The notes: a model not told the origin generated them from the sequence alone. A stretch of DNA of 45,078 bases from Kiritimatiellales bacterium (GCA_003230915.1 QIHI01000015.1:1-45078), one strand, 5' to 3'; positions 16,196 through 25,998 are shown, numbered from the stretch's first letter. Made by a program: numbers and translations.

Positions 16196-18469
16196 ATGAG
16201 TAGAGAATTGTGGGTGACCAAGCGGAATGGAGAACGGGCAACGATGGATCTGGAAAAGATCCATAAGGTGGTGACTTGGGCGGCGGAAGGATTGGAGAAT
16301 GTTTCGGTTTCGCAGGTCGAACTCAAATCGCAAATCCAGATGTACGATGGCATCCGTACGGAAGACATCCACGAGACCATCATTAAGGCCGCCGCCGACT
16401 TGATCTCCGAAGAGACACCTGACTATCAATACCACGCGGCCCGCTTGGCCATTTTCCATTTACGTAAAAAGGCCTATGGGCAGTTCGAACCGCCGGCATT
16501 GTATGACCACGTGAAAAAGCTGGTCGGAATGGAACGCTACGATGCTGCTTTGCTCAAGGACTATTCCAAGGAAGAGTTCAAAACGATGGACACGTTCGTC
16601 GAACACGGACGCGACCTGGGGTTCAGCTATGCGGCCGTGAAGCAGCTGGAGGGAAAATATCTGGTACAGGATCGGGTGGCGGGAAAAATCTATGAGAGCG
16701 CGCAGTTTCTCTATATCCTCGTGGCGGCCTGCCTTTTTGCGCACTATCCGAAGGCGACGCGGCTGGGGTATATCGAGCGGTTCTACAACGCGATTTCCAC
16801 CTTTAAAATTTCTCTCCCGACCCCAATTATGTCCGGCATTCGGACGCCGACTCGACAGTTTTCATCGTGTGTGCTGATTGAATGCGGCGATAGCCTGGAT
16901 TCGGTGAATGCAACCTCCAGCGCCATCATAAAGTATGTCAGCCAGCGCGCCGGCATCGGCATCAATGCAGGTCGCCTCCGTGCGCTGGGTAGCCCGATCC
17001 GCAACGGCGAAGCTTTCCACACTGGCTGCATTCCATTCTACAAACATTTTCAGACCGCCGTGAAGAGCTGCTCGCAGGGAGGGGTGCGCGGCGGGGCCGC
17101 CACGTTGTTCTATCCCATCTGGCATTTGGAGGTGGAAGATCTGCTGGTCTTAAAAAATAACCGAGGCGTTGAGGAAAACCGGGTACGGCACCTCGACTAT
17201 GGGGTGCAGTTCAATAAGCTGATGTACCAGCGGATGCTGAAGAATGAAAATATTACCCTGTTCAGTCCAAGCGACGTCCCTGGCCTATACGATGCTTTTT
17301 TTGCCGATCAAGCCGAGTTTGAGCGGCTGTATGTGAACTATGAATCGGACGCATCGGTTCGCCAAAGGCAGCTTCCTGCTTTGGATCTCTTTACATTATT
17401 TGCGAAGGAACGGGCCAGTACAGGCCGTATTTATCTGCAAAACGTTGACCATTGTAATACCCACAGCCCGTTCGATCCCGCCGTTGCACCGGTTCGTCAG
17501 AGTAATCTATGCCTAGAAATCGCGTTGCCGACCAAGCCGCTGAATAACGTGAACGACGCGGAGGGGGAGATTGCGCTCTGTACGCTTTCGGCGATCAATT
17601 TAGGCACATTGAATTCGCTGGACGAGCTTGAAGAGCTGGCTGACCTCACCGTGCGGGCGCTCGATAGTCTACTCGATTATCAAGACTATCCCTTGCCCGC
17701 CGCACAGAAAGCTTCCATGGATCGCCGCACACTCGGAATCGGCGTGATCAACTTCGCCTACTACCTCGCGAAAAATGGCGTTCGCTATTCCGATGGATCG
17801 GCCAAGGCCTTGACGCACCGTACCTTCGAGGCACTGCAATACAACCTGTTGAAAGCCTCGGTCGGGTTGGCCAAGGAGTTTGGAGCCTGCCCGAAATTTA
17901 ATGAAACCACCTACGCCAAAGGCATCCTGCCGACGGACTCCTACAAGAAAGAACTCGATGAGGTGTGTAACGAACCACTGGCCTGCGACTGGAAGACCTT
18001 ACGAAAGGATATTCAAACGCACGGACTGCGCAATTCGACGCTTACCGCGCTGATGCCCTCGGAAACCTCGTCGCAAATTTCAAACGCCACCAACGGGATC
18101 GAGCCACCGCGCGGGCTGATCAGTATCAAGTCGAGCAAGGACGGCGTGCTGAAACAGGTGGTGCCGGAGTTCGAACGGCTCAAGGATCAATACGAGCTGC
18201 TTTGGGATATTCCCAGCAACCAAGGTTATCTGGAGCTGGTGGGCATCATGCAAAAGTTTATCGATCAAACCATCTCGGCGAATACAAACTATGATCCCTC
18301 CCGCTACCCCGAAGGCAAGGTTCCGGTGAAGCAGATCCTCAAGGATATGCTCACCGCTTATAAATTGGGGGTCAAAACGCTCTATTACCATAACACCCGA
18401 GATGGGGCGTCGGATCAGCAGATGGATATAACGGAAGAAGATTGCGCCGGTGGCGCCTGCAAAATATAG
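16196..18469 (+). CDS. nrdA: Class Ia ribonucleoside-diphosphate reductase, alpha subunit
   Basis: 757 residues, close to the E. coli protein (761). It reduces ribonucleoside diphosphates to deoxy forms using a radical from NrdB. The N-terminal 90 residues are an ATP-cone ([18 protein letters not shown]). Active-site cysteines are in [14 protein letters not shown] (about 224), [13 protein letters not shown] (about 440) and [11 protein letters not shown] (about 462). The radical-transfer tyrosines near the end sit in [13 protein letters not shown]. The C-terminus DCAGGACKI carries the swinging cysteine pair. Long blocks match E. coli NrdA almost residue for residue from memory, unexpected for a PVC genome and suggesting transfer. 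AAAGGCGGG lies upstream of ATG 16196. Confidence 0.97.
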   Translation: MSRELWVTKRNGERATMDLEKIHKVVTWAAEGLENVSVSQVELKSQIQMYDGIRTEDIHETIIKAAADLISEETPDYQYHAARLAIFHLRKKAYGQFEPPALYDHVKKLVGMERYDAALLKDYSKEEFKTMDTFVEHGRDLGFSYAAVKQLEGKYLVQDRVAGKIYESAQFLYILVAACLFAHYPKATRLGYIERFYNAISTFKISLPTPIMSGIRTPTRQFSSCVLIECGDSLDSVNATSSAIIKYVSQRAGIGINAGRLRALGSPIRNGEAFHTGCIPFYKHFQTAVKSCSQGGVRGGAATLFYPIWHLEVEDLLVLKNNRGVEENRVRHLDYGVQFNKLMYQRMLKNENITLFSPSDVPGLYDAFFADQAEFERLYVNYESDASVRQRQLPALDLFTLFAKERASTGRIYLQNVDHCNTHSPFDPAVAPVRQSNLCLEIALPTKPLNNVNDAEGEIALCTLSAINLGTLNSLDELEELADLTVRALDSLLDYQDYPLPAAQKASMDRRTLGIGVINFAYYLAKNGVRYSDGSAKALTHRTFEALQYNLLKASVGLAKEFGACPKFNETTYAKGILPTDSYKKELDEVCNEPLACDWKTLRKDIQTHGLRNSTLTALMPSETSSQISNATNGIEPPRGLISIKSSKDGVLKQVVPEFERLKDQYELLWDIPSNQGYLELVGIMQKFIDQTISANTNYDPSRYPEGKVPVKQILKDMLTAYKLGVKTLYYHNTRDGASDQQMDITEEDCAGGACKI

Positions 18470-18491
18470 CAACGAAAAAAGAGAGAGTACG

Positions 18492-19622
18492 ATGGCATTT
18501 TCAACGTTCAGACAGAAAAAAAACAACCCGCTCACGGAGCCCATGTTTCTTGGGAACAGCGTCAATGTATCCCGGTTTGATCAACAGCGGCATCCGGTGT
18601 TTGAAAGCATTATCGAAAAGCAGCTCTCTTTCTTCTGGCGGCCGGAAGAAGTGGATATTTCGAAAGACCGCGCGGATTGGCAATCGCTCACTGCCTGCGA
18701 GCAGCATATTTTTATTTCAAATCTCAAGTATCAAACCCTGCTGGATTCAGTGGCGGCCCGTAGCGTAAACGTTTGCCTGCTTCCTTTGGTTTCATTGCCC
18801 GAGCTTGAGACTTGGGTAGAAACCTGGGCATTTGCCGAAACCATTCACTCTCGCTCTTATACCCACATTCTGCGGAACCTGTTTTCTGATCCTAGTGAGG
18901 TGTTCGACGACATCATGGTGAATAAAAACATCGTCGACCGCGCCCGCGATATTACCCGCCATTTTGATGAGCTTATTCTCATGTCCCATATCTATTTCTC
19001 GCAGGGGGAAGGCGAACTGATTGTGGAGGGACGCACCCTGAACGTGACCCGTCGGGAAATGAAGAAGCGGCTGTATCTCGCCATCTGCGCCATCAATTCG
19101 CTCGAAGCCATCCGGTTCTACGTCTCCTTCGCCTGTTCCTTCGCCTTCTCCGAGCGCAAGCTGCTGGAGGGCAATGCCAAGATCATTAAACTGATCGCTC
19201 GCGACGAAGCCCTGCACCTGACCGGAACACAACATATTCTCAACCTTTGGGCCAACGGTCAGGACGATCCCGAAATGGCAGAAATTGCAGCCGAGCTCCA
19301 CAAAGACGGCTTGGAGCTATTTCTGGATGTGGTGGAGCAGGAAAAAGTCTGGGCCGACTATCTTTTTAAGGACGGATCGATGATTGGCATGAATGCCGCC
19401 ATTCTGAAGCAATACATTGAATATATCAGCAACCAGCGCCTACTTGCCATCGGCTACGAGGCACCTTTTGAAACCAAAAGTAACCCCTTGCCATGGATGA
19501 ACTCCTATCTGGTAAGCGACAATGTGCAAGTGGCGCCGCAGGAGGCTGAAATTTCGTCCTATTTGGTCGGGCAGGTCGACTCTTCCGTAGATAGCAGCGA
19601 CTTTGCTGAATTTGAGCTATGA
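18492..19622 (+). CDS. nrdB: Class Ia ribonucleoside-diphosphate reductase, beta subunit
   Basis: 376 residues from ATG 18492 ([14 protein letters not shown]), matching E. coli NrdB in start and length; an upstream in-frame start at 18450 would only lengthen it into the nrdA end. NrdB houses the diiron-tyrosyl radical cofactor. Metal ligands and the radical tyrosine are in [18 protein letters not shown] (Tyr at about 123), with further ligands in [20 protein letters not shown] and [12 protein letters not shown]. The C-terminal peptide (SSDFAEFEL) that docks on NrdA is intact. The radical needs oxygen to form, so the host should meet oxygen. It sits 22 bp after nrdA and one base before the ferredoxin gene. 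Confidence 0.97.
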   Translation: MAFSTFRQKKNNPLTEPMFLGNSVNVSRFDQQRHPVFESIIEKQLSFFWRPEEVDISKDRADWQSLTACEQHIFISNLKYQTLLDSVAARSVNVCLLPLVSLPELETWVETWAFAETIHSRSYTHILRNLFSDPSEVFDDIMVNKNIVDRARDITRHFDELILMSHIYFSQGEGELIVEGRTLNVTRREMKKRLYLAICAINSLEAIRFYVSFACSFAFSERKLLEGNAKIIKLIARDEALHLTGTQHILNLWANGQDDPEMAEIAAELHKDGLELFLDVVEQEKVWADYLFKDGSMIGMNAAILKQYIEYISNQRLLAIGYEAPFETKSNPLPWMNSYLVSDNVQVAPQEAEISSYLVGQVDSSVDSSDFAEFEL

Positions 19623-19623
19623 T

Positions 19624-19890
19624 ATGGCCTATCAGATCTACATAGACGAAATCCTGAAAGCCTTTGATTTTAACGAGGCCGACGATCCGAACATCCTTGA
19701 TTTTCTGGAGAAAGAAGGGGTTGAAATGCACAGCCACTGCCGCGCGGGATTCTGTGGAACCTGCCGGGTCAATCTGATTCGCGGGGAGGTCTATTATTCC
19801 GGCGGCCTGCCATTGGCCTGCCTCCGCGAAGGAGAAATCCTTCCCTGTTGCTGCGTGCCCACTTCGGATATCGAAATCAAAACGTACTGA
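19624..19890 (+). CDS. yfaE: YfaE-type 2Fe-2S ferredoxin for NrdB maintenance
   Basis: 88 residues from ATG 19624, one base after the nrdB stop. Plant-type [2Fe-2S] ferredoxin with ligands in CRAGFCGTC (three Cys) and a fourth Cys further on in LACL; the C-terminal ILPCCC followed by SDIEIKTY closely resembles E. coli YfaE. In E. coli YfaE feeds electrons to rebuild the NrdB diiron-tyrosyl cofactor. The gene order nrdA-nrdB-yfaE is the enterobacterial one and supports joint acquisition of the whole operon. Confidence 0.93.
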   Translation: MAYQIYIDEILKAFDFNEADDPNILDFLEKEGVEMHSHCRAGFCGTCRVNLIRGEVYYSGGLPLACLREGEILPCCCVPTSDIEIKTY

Positions 19891-19959
19891 GTCGGGCTAC
19901 TCTCGACACCACAAGGCTTTTATGTACACTCTCTTTCCAAGGATTGGAGACGAGGCATC

Positions 19960-20739
19960 ATGAGAGTTTTAATGGTAGGAGATATTGTCGGAAAGCCGGG
20001 GCGCACGGCCTTTCTGCAGGTGGTGAATCGGTTGAAGGCGGAGGATCGGATCGATTTCGTGATCGCCAACGGCGAGAATTCGGCGGCCGGCCGCGGGCCA
20101 ACGCTGGAGATGGCACAATCGATTTTGAATATGGGTGCGGACGTCGTCACGCTTGGCGACCACACGTGGGACTCCAAGGAAATGGTGGCGGGCATCGACC
20201 TCGAACCTCGCATCATTCGTCCGTCCAACTTCTCGAAAGGGGCTCCCGGCAAGGGATGGGTACGGGTCGATACCCCCGAGGGCGAGTTGGTGGTTATCCA
20301 ATTGATCGGCCGCGTCTTTATGCAGCCCAACTATGACTGCCCCTTTCAAGAAGCTGACAAACTGCTCAACGGGAACCTCAATTTTGGTAAAGTCATCTTC
20401 GTGGATATGCATGGAGAGGCCTCCTCCGAGCGCATGGCGATGGGGCGCTATCTCGATGGCCGTGTCTCTGCGGTGGTTGGAACGCATACCCACTGCCAAA
20501 CTTCCGACGAACGGATCTTCCCCGGCGGAACCGCCTATCTCACCGATCTTGGAATGACCGGCCCGCAGGACTCCATCCTCGGCCGTGAGGTAGAGCCCGT
20601 CGTCAAAAAATTCCTCACTGGCGTCCCGCACAAGTTTGATGTCGCCAAAAACAACCCCACACTCGAAGGAGCCGTTATCGATGTAGATATGAAAACGGGA
20701 AAGGCCCATTCGATCGAGCGTATTCGCATTGCCCTGTGA
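19960..20739 (+). CDS. ymdB: YmdB-family metallophosphoesterase
   Basis: 259 residues, full length for the family. YmdB proteins are dinuclear-metal phosphoesterases acting on 2',3'- and 3',5'-cyclic nucleotides; in Bacillus they affect biofilm and mRNA turnover. Metal and catalytic motifs run in order: GDIVGKPGR (about 7-15), NGENSAAGRG (about 47-56), TLGDHTWD (about 68-75), FVDMHGEASSE (about 148-158) and VVGTHTHCQTSDERI (about 173-187). ATG 19960 follows a GGAGACGAGG stretch. Its TGA overlaps the GTG start of xseA, so the two are translationally coupled. Confidence 0.93.
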   Translation: MRVLMVGDIVGKPGRTAFLQVVNRLKAEDRIDFVIANGENSAAGRGPTLEMAQSILNMGADVVTLGDHTWDSKEMVAGIDLEPRIIRPSNFSKGAPGKGWVRVDTPEGELVVIQLIGRVFMQPNYDCPFQEADKLLNGNLNFGKVIFVDMHGEASSERMAMGRYLDGRVSAVVGTHTHCQTSDERIFPGGTAYLTDLGMTGPQDSILGREVEPVVKKFLTGVPHKFDVAKNNPTLEGAVIDVDMKTGKAHSIERIRIAL

Positions 20740-22067
20740 ATGCTGAACGAAAAATCTATTCCGTTGCAGAGGTAAACCGCAAGGCGCGGAGGGCGCTGGA
20801 GTCGAGCCTAGGCGAGCTGTGGGTAGAGGGCGAACTCTCCCGCGTCGTGATCCATTCGAGCGGCCACTGGTATTTCACGCTTAAGGACGAAAGTGCCGCA
20901 GTGTCGTGCGCGATGTTTTTACAAGACAATGTACGAGTGGTGTTCAAACCGAAGGATGGGATGAAGGTGCAGATGCTCGTGCGTCCAAGCCTGTATGAGG
21001 CCAACGGTCGCTACCAATTGATCGCCTCCGAAATGGAGGAGGACGGCAAAGGCAATCTTCAGGAACAGTTTGAAAAACTCAAGGCGAAGCTGGCGGCGGA
21101 GGGATTGTTCGATGAGGCACGTAAGAAACCGCTCCCGCTTCTTCCTCGAAAAATCGGTGTGGTGACTTCCCCGACGGGGGCGGCGATCCGCGACATTATC
21201 AACGTACTGACCCGCCGCTTTCCAAATATTGAGATTCTTCTTGCCCCAGCCAAGGTGCAAGGTGCAGGTGCGGAACAAAGTCTTGCTAAGGCGATTAACT
21301 TTCTCAACACGCGGGGGGGCATTGACCTCATGATTGTCGGGCGCGGGGGCGGTAGCATCGAGGATCTTTGGGCATTTAATGAAGAGGTGGTGGCGCGGGC
21401 GATTTCCGAGTCAAAGATTCCAGTGATTTCGGCGGTGGGCCACGAAATTGATTTTACGATTTCCGACTTCGTGGCCGATGTGCGCGCACCAACACCCTCG
21501 GCCGCCGCCGAGCTGGCGGTACGTGAAAAATCCATGTTCGAGGATGAGCTTGCGCTATACGATAGACGCTTGAGGCAGAGCCTCAAAACAAGAGCGCAAG
21601 ATGGCCGCCTGCGGCTCAATCGCGCGGCGCACAGCTATGTTTTTCGTGAGCCTGCAACCCTCGTTCGGCAGTATCGACTGAACATTCAGACCTTGGAAAC
21701 GCGCATGGGCAATTTGCTCAAAATGGATGCGCAGGGATCCCTCCAGAAGCTGGAAAGTTTCAATGCACGGATGACGCATTTGCTGCAATCGGCCGTGCAA
21801 CAGGCGCATCAGCATGTGGATGAGATAGGGATGGTGATGCAGCACCGGATGGAGTCGAAGCTCGAGCGCGACCGGCAAAAACTCCGGCGGTTGGAAAGCC
21901 AGTTGCGGATGCTCAATCCGCTGGCGGTGCTGGGGCGCGGCTATAGTCTCACGCGCAAGGCAGATGGCTCGGTGGTTCGCAGCATGAAATCGGTGGAGGT
22001 GGGCGACACCATTATCACCCAGCTTGCGGACGGGAAAGTGGTTTCAAATATTACGGGAAAAGAGTAG
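20736..22067 (+). CDS. xseA: Exodeoxyribonuclease VII large subunit
   Basis: 443 residues with a GTG start at 20736 that overlaps the ymdB stop. Exonuclease VII degrades single-stranded DNA to oligonucleotides with the small subunit XseB. The N-terminal OB-fold (LWVEGELSRVVIHSSGHWYF) is followed by the catalytic domain with IGVVTSPTGAAIRDI, IVGRGGGSIEDLWAFNEE and ISAVGHEIDFTISDFVADVR, then APTPSAAAELAV and a long coiled-coil, ending in VLGRGYSLTRKADG. All are canonical. xseB follows 25 bp downstream. Confidence 0.96.
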   Translation: MNAERKIYSVAEVNRKARRALESSLGELWVEGELSRVVIHSSGHWYFTLKDESAAVSCAMFLQDNVRVVFKPKDGMKVQMLVRPSLYEANGRYQLIASEMEEDGKGNLQEQFEKLKAKLAAEGLFDEARKKPLPLLPRKIGVVTSPTGAAIRDIINVLTRRFPNIEILLAPAKVQGAGAEQSLAKAINFLNTRGGIDLMIVGRGGGSIEDLWAFNEEVVARAISESKIPVISAVGHEIDFTISDFVADVRAPTPSAAAELAVREKSMFEDELALYDRRLRQSLKTRAQDGRLRLNRAAHSYVFREPATLVRQYRLNIQTLETRMGNLLKMDAQGSLQKLESFNARMTHLLQSAVQQAHQHVDEIGMVMQHRMESKLERDRQKLRRLESQLRMLNPLAVLGRGYSLTRKADGSVVRSMKSVEVGDTIITQLADGKVVSNITGKE

Positions 22068-22092
22068 ACAGGCGCTCTATGGGAGATTGGAT

Positions 22093-22332
22093 ATGGTAGA
22101 AAAGAAAAGCGCAGATTTTGAACCGTCACTCGGGCGGCTGGAGGAGTTGGTCGAGGAGATGGAGGGGGGCGCGTTGAGCCTTGAGGGCATGATCAAACAT
22201 TTCGAGGAGGGAACGAAGCTTGTAGGTCTTTGCACAAAAAAACTCAACGAAGTGGAGCAGAAAATCGAGAAGTTGGTGAAGAAGGATGGCGAGTTGAAGG
22301 AAGTGCCATTCGAAACGAAAGAGGTGGAGTAG
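22093..22332 (+). CDS. xseB: Exodeoxyribonuclease VII small subunit
   Basis: 79 residues from ATG 22093. XseB is a small helical protein that coats the coiled-coil of XseA. FEPSLGRLEELVEEMEGG, then LSLEGMIKHFEEGTKLV and KLNEVEQKIEKL, fit the family's two-helix pattern. A longer reading starting at 22024 would overlap the end of xseA and lacks support. The htrA gene begins within six bases of its stop. Confidence 0.93.
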   Translation: MVEKKSADFEPSLGRLEELVEEMEGGALSLEGMIKHFEEGTKLVGLCTKKLNEVEQKIEKLVKKDGELKEVPFETKEVE

Positions 22333-22337
22333 TGACG

Positions 22338-23438
22338 ATGAATCGGAAATGGATTCTCATCTCCTTTTGCGGGGCGATGGTGCTGAGCGCCTTGATTTCG
22401 TCGTTGCGTTTTCAGGGAACGAAGCCGGTTGATCCGGGACACGTTGATATGCCCGAAAAGGGTTTCTCGCCGCGCCAGCTTCTGGCTTCCGGTAGCAATC
22501 CCGTCCGCGAGTTCAGCGATGCGATCGCGGATGTGGTGGAGAAGGTGATGCCGTCGGTGGTGGTGGTTCGGACGGAATCGGTTCAGTACAAGGTTCAGAC
22601 GGATCTATTCGGCTTTCCCACGTTCAGGGTCCAGCAGCAGCTGGCAGGCGAAGGTTCAGGCGTGATTATCGATGAGCGCGGCTATGTACTGACGAGTTGG
22701 CATGTGCTGGAGGGTGCGCGAGAGATCGAAGTGGTGCTCAGTAATGGGGAAAAGCAAGCGGCTAAGTTGGTCGGCCACGACCGAACCACTGATTTGGCTA
22801 TGCTGAAAATCAAATCCAACGGTAAGAGCTTCCCCGCGGTGGAGTTTGGAGATTCAGATGCGGTGCGGGTTGGGGAGGTTGTGATTGCCATCGGTTCGCC
22901 CTTCAGCTTACAAAGCTCAGTAACGGTTGGACATGTCAGCCAAAAAGGTCGGCGGGTCAAGATTTTGCCGTACGAAGATTTTATTCAAACGGATGCGGCG
23001 ATCAATGAAGGCAATAGTGGTGGTCCACTGATCAACGCCGATGGCCGGTTGATCGGGATCAATGCGGCGATCAAGACCGATGCCGTGGAACGAGGGGTGG
23101 GCATTGCCTTTGCCGTACCCTCCAACCTGGCGATGGTTATTGCAAAGTCGTTGAAAGAAAAAGGCATGCACGAATGGCCGTGGGTAGGTGCCTTCTTTAG
23201 GGGTGAGGGAGCTTTGATCGAGCAGGTTTGGCGCGATACGTCAGCCGCTGAGGCAGGGATGCTGCAGGGCGATGAGGTTCTTGAGGTAGATGGGATTCCA
23301 GTCCAGAACGAATACGATGTCTACCGGATCATCTTCAACCACTCGGTGGGGGAAATATTGCGTTTTACCGTGCTGCGCGATAAAAAAAAGCAGCTCGAAT
23401 TCGAACTGCTTTTGCAGGAGTTTCCGCGGCAACCTTAG
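22338..23438 (+). CDS. HtrA/DegP-type serine protease with one PDZ domain
   Basis: 366 residues from ATG 22338 (GTG 22332 is a possible alternative). A short N-terminal hydrophobic segment (WILISFCGAMVLSALIS) should anchor or export it to the periplasm. The trypsin-like domain has the catalytic triad: His in LTSWHVLEGA, Asp in TTDLAMLKI and Ser in NEGNSGGPL. GVGIAFAVPSNLA follows, then a single PDZ domain from about 290 (SAAEAGMLQGDEVLEVDGIP). It is a DegS-like, one-PDZ form for envelope protein quality control. Its 3' end overlaps by four bases the convergent stator gene and carries the probable terminator of that - strand operon. Confidence 0.9.
   Translation: MNRKWILISFCGAMVLSALISSLRFQGTKPVDPGHVDMPEKGFSPRQLLASGSNPVREFSDAIADVVEKVMPSVVVVRTESVQYKVQTDLFGFPTFRVQQQLAGEGSGVIIDERGYVLTSWHVLEGAREIEVVLSNGEKQAAKLVGHDRTTDLAMLKIKSNGKSFPAVEFGDSDAVRVGEVVIAIGSPFSLQSSVTVGHVSQKGRRVKILPYEDFIQTDAAINEGNSGGPLINADGRLIGINAAIKTDAVERGVGIAFAVPSNLAMVIAKSLKEKGMHEWPWVGAFFRGEGALIEQVWRDTSAAEAGMLQGDEVLEVDGIPVQNEYDVYRIIFNHSVGEILRFTVLRDKKKQLEFELLLQEFPRQP
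23382..23413 (-). terminator. Intrinsic terminator of the stator operon, inside htrA
   Basis: Read on the minus strand, AAAAGCAG (23413-23406) pairs with CTGCTTTT (23393-23386) around a largely self-complementary TCGAATTCGA centre, and the stem runs into eight T residues (23389-23382). It begins 21 bp after the 405-residue gene's stop and lies in the 3' coding end of htrA. Confidence 0.7.
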
Positions 23439-24652
23439 AAGTCTTCGCGTAGGCCGCGGATGACGGCTTGGTCGAACCCGAGCGGTTCAAGCAGTTCACT
23501 CACCAGCCATTGCGGCGGGTTGTTGCCATTCTCATTCTGAATGCAGTGATCGGTGTAGGCCTTCCACGCATCGCGATGGGCGAGCAGGGGAGGGAGGAAT
23601 CCTTTGGCACTACCCCCGTTCACGATGGTGCTTGAGATCGCCTTTTGCGCGTCGGCTGATCGAACATAGCGCGCCAGCTGCTCTTCGGGAATATCTGGCC
23701 GAGTCGCCAAGGCTTTTCGTAGCATCCACACTTGTTCTTCAGTGAGTTTGACTGGATAGCTGAAGGTGCGGTAATCCGCTGCTGCTTCCGAAAATCCATT
23801 CTGCTCGAAAAAGGCGATGCGCTTGTTGGTCTTGGCTGCGGGATCGCTCCAGGCTTGCCCGAGGTAGACGAGTTCTGTCAGTCCGGATGAGAAGCCGGCC
23901 ATCCAACCGAGGCGACCGTTCTCGATATCCTGCGGTAGGGTGAAGACGCTGTGCCCGATCATGATCCGGTGTGCGCCGTCGTTGGACTCGAGCACCTCGA
24001 CATAAATCTTGGTGCGGGCATTGAGATAGTCACTTTGGGCGCGCCGTGGATAGAGCGCGTTGTCATAGACCGGCCAAGCTAGCGCCATGACCTTGAGGGC
24101 CAGACTGTTTTCCGGGGTGGTGGAATAGCCATTCGCCACGTCCGGTTCCAACACAATGCTCTTGTGCGAAAACTTAGGCAACATGAGGGCAGTCTGATTT
24201 CCATCCACCGGAAAGGAGCCCGGTTCGATTCCAGCGGCGAGTTGCAGGAAGGAGTAGGCGGTCAGGTCGCTCTGCCCGTGGAAGGTCTGGCCTGCCTTGG
24301 CCGACACGGTCTGGCCATCTTTGACCAGAGTAGCCGAGAGGGCGGAGGAGGGGCTGAACAGGTTGACGAGTATGAAGTCGTCCTTTCCAAAGATTGCGCG
24401 ATCAACCGCCAGCCGGTCGGACGTGGTTTTTGAATAGTCTGCGTTCTGTGCCTGAAGATAGAGCCACGGGCGGCTGGCACCACCGCTGAAGTGGTTCGGC
24501 TCGATGTAGACATTGAGCTGCTCCACCACGTTGAGCGCGAGAACCACCACGAGGGTGATCAATACGATCACCGTGCAGAGCACCATGTCCGAGAAGGACT
24601 CGTAGACCCCCTCAGATCCGGTGGGATTTTCTTGTCGGGTTGCCGCTCTCAT
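23435..24652 (-). CDS. MotB/ExbD/ZorB-like stator partner with unrecognised C-terminal domain
   Basis: 405 residues. The N-terminus YESFSDMVLCTVIVLITLVVVLALNV (residues 17-42, read as two overlapping parts) is a single membrane helix; Asp22 just before it is where MotB and ExbD have their proton-carrying Asp. No OmpA-type peptidoglycan-binding domain is recognisable. Residues 60-405 are a soluble, presumably periplasmic region of unknown family with many aromatic residues and a helical end. The ATG overlaps the stop of the MotA-like gene (TAATG), as expected for subunits made together. Role unknown: it could be a ZorB analogue or a novel stator. Confidence 0.65.
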   Translation of the reverse strand: MRAATRQENPTGSEGVYESFSDMVLCTVIVLITLVVVLALNVVEQLNVYIEPNHFSGGASRPWLYLQAQNADYSKTTSDRLAVDRAIFGKDDFILVNLFSPSSALSATLVKDGQTVSAKAGQTFHGQSDLTAYSFLQLAAGIEPGSFPVDGNQTALMLPKFSHKSIVLEPDVANGYSTTPENSLALKVMALAWPVYDNALYPRRAQSDYLNARTKIYVEVLESNDGAHRIMIGHSVFTLPQDIENGRLGWMAGFSSGLTELVYLGQAWSDPAAKTNKRIAFFEQNGFSEAAADYRTFSYPVKLTEEQVWMLRKALATRPDIPEEQLARYVRSADAQKAISSTIVNGGSAKGFLPPLLAHRDAWKAYTDHCIQNENGNNPPQWLVSELLEPLGFDQAVIRGLREDF

Positions 24653-25998
24653 TATGCCACCTTCTCGCTGGTCTTGGCGGATTTTCCATCTACGAAATGC
24701 TGGATCGAGCTAGCGGCCAAGGAGAGCTGCCCGGCGATTTCCGTGGCTTCCGTATCGAGCTTGGCCTTGGCCATGGTAATCATTTCCCCGGTCGCCTGGC
24801 TGATGGCGGCGTGGAGTTCGCCCACGGCGTCGTTGAGTTCGGAGCTGGTGCCGTCGATCGACAGTTTAAAGTCGGCCAGTGATCCCGCGACGGCTTCGCT
24901 GGCTTGTTGGACGGAGGTGCCGAGTCCATCGAAGGATTCGGTTATCCCCTCGCCCGATTTCCCGATGGTTTCGTTCAGGCCGCCAAAGGCTTCCTGCAGG
25001 CTCTCGCCGGATTTTTCGATCGAGGTGTTGATGGAGCCGATCGCTTCGTGGACTTCGCCGCCCGCCGCAATAATGGTTTCGTTGAACGAGCCGAAAGAGG
25101 CTCCGATTTCAGAACCGTAGGAACTCATCTGCTCGGTCATACCGCCGATGCACTCCTTCGTGGCGGTCATGGCGTGTGCGCCGGCTTCTTCCAAGGCGTG
25201 TCCAAAGCTCTTCATGGTGGTCTCGAAGGAGGCGGCGATACGGGTGGTGATGGAATCGATTTCCTGTTGCATGTGGTCGAAGCTGGAGATGACTTTGGAA
25301 ATCTGTTCGTTGAGTTCCTCTTCCTTGCTTTCCAGTTTGGCGGTCAGGTTGTTTTCGGCATATTCCGTCGCTTCGGCACAGAGTTCGGAAAGTGTGTTGA
25401 GCTGGGAAACAGCCACCGCGCGGAGAATCAACCCGCCGAGGGCGCCGAAGAAGGTAGTATAGAACGCGGTGCCCATGCCGGCCACCGTGGCTTTAAGCGC
25501 ATCCATCATGATGGCACGTGAAAGACCGATGTTTTCGACCATGCCGCCGAGTCCGGAGATTGCCATGATCAGGCCGATGATTGTGCCGAGCAGCCCCATT
25601 GAAATAAGGAGTGCGGCCATGATGGAAATAGAGCGTACGCGGGAGTTGTGTCCGGCGTGGTAGGTATCGATCGCCGTGTGGACGTTGACTTCTTCTCCCT
25701 TTTTCTTTTTGTCGGATAGCGTATTGAAGATCGCGGCCAGACCGGATTTCCCGCTACTGGGGATCTTGCCGGTTGCGGTGACCGTATTGAGCACGTCCCA
25801 TTCCGCGTGCAACTGCAGGGCTGCGCGGAACGAAGCCGCCAAGCCACCGAGGAACAGGATGGCGATCACATAGCTCATGCCGGTGTCGTCCGCCCGGAAT
25901 CCGGCTAGAATATGGTTGCGGGTCACAATACCCATGATGAGCGACAGGCCGCCGGCCCAGATGCCCCAAGATACGATTGGCTGAACTTTAGTTTTCAT
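24652..25998 (-). CDS. MotA/ExbB/ZorA-like proton-channel protein with long coiled-coil tail
   Basis: 448 residues from ATG 25998, preferred over an upstream frame extension because GGGGAAA precedes it. About four membrane helices: 9-28, 38-60, 118-145 (MAALLISMGLLGTIIGLIMA, the MotA/ExbB core helix) and 165-195 (GMGTAFYTTFFGALGGLIL). Residues 200-448 are a long alpha-helical tail rich in Glu, Ser, Ala and Thr with loosely repeated SFNETI, GLNETIGKSGE and SFDGLGT-type units, suggesting a coiled-coil reaching into the cytoplasm. ZorA of Zorya has such a tail; flagellar MotA and ExbB do not. No flagellar, tol or zorC/D/E genes lie nearby. Pairs with the 23435-24652 gene. Confidence 0.75.
   Translation of the reverse strand: MKTKVQPIVSWGIWAGGLSLIMGIVTRNHILAGFRADDTGMSYVIAILFLGGLAASFRAALQLHAEWDVLNTVTATGKIPSSGKSGLAAIFNTLSDKKKKGEEVNVHTAIDTYHAGHNSRVRSISIMAALLISMGLLGTIIGLIMAISGLGGMVENIGLSRAIMMDALKATVAGMGTAFYTTFFGALGGLILRAVAVSQLNTLSELCAEATEYAENNLTAKLESKEEELNEQISKVISSFDHMQQEIDSITTRIAASFETTMKSFGHALEEAGAHAMTATKECIGGMTEQMSSYGSEIGASFGSFNETIIAAGGEVHEAIGSINTSIEKSGESLQEAFGGLNETIGKSGEGITESFDGLGTSVQQASEAVAGSLADFKLSIDGTSSELNDAVGELHAAISQATGEMITMAKAKLDTEATEIAGQLSLAASSIQHFVDGKSAKTSEKVA

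Noticed and set aside
23435-25998. Complete Zorya defence system
   Set aside because: Only ZorA/ZorB-like components are present; no zorC, zorD or zorE gene, and the ZorB-like protein lacks an OmpA-type domain.
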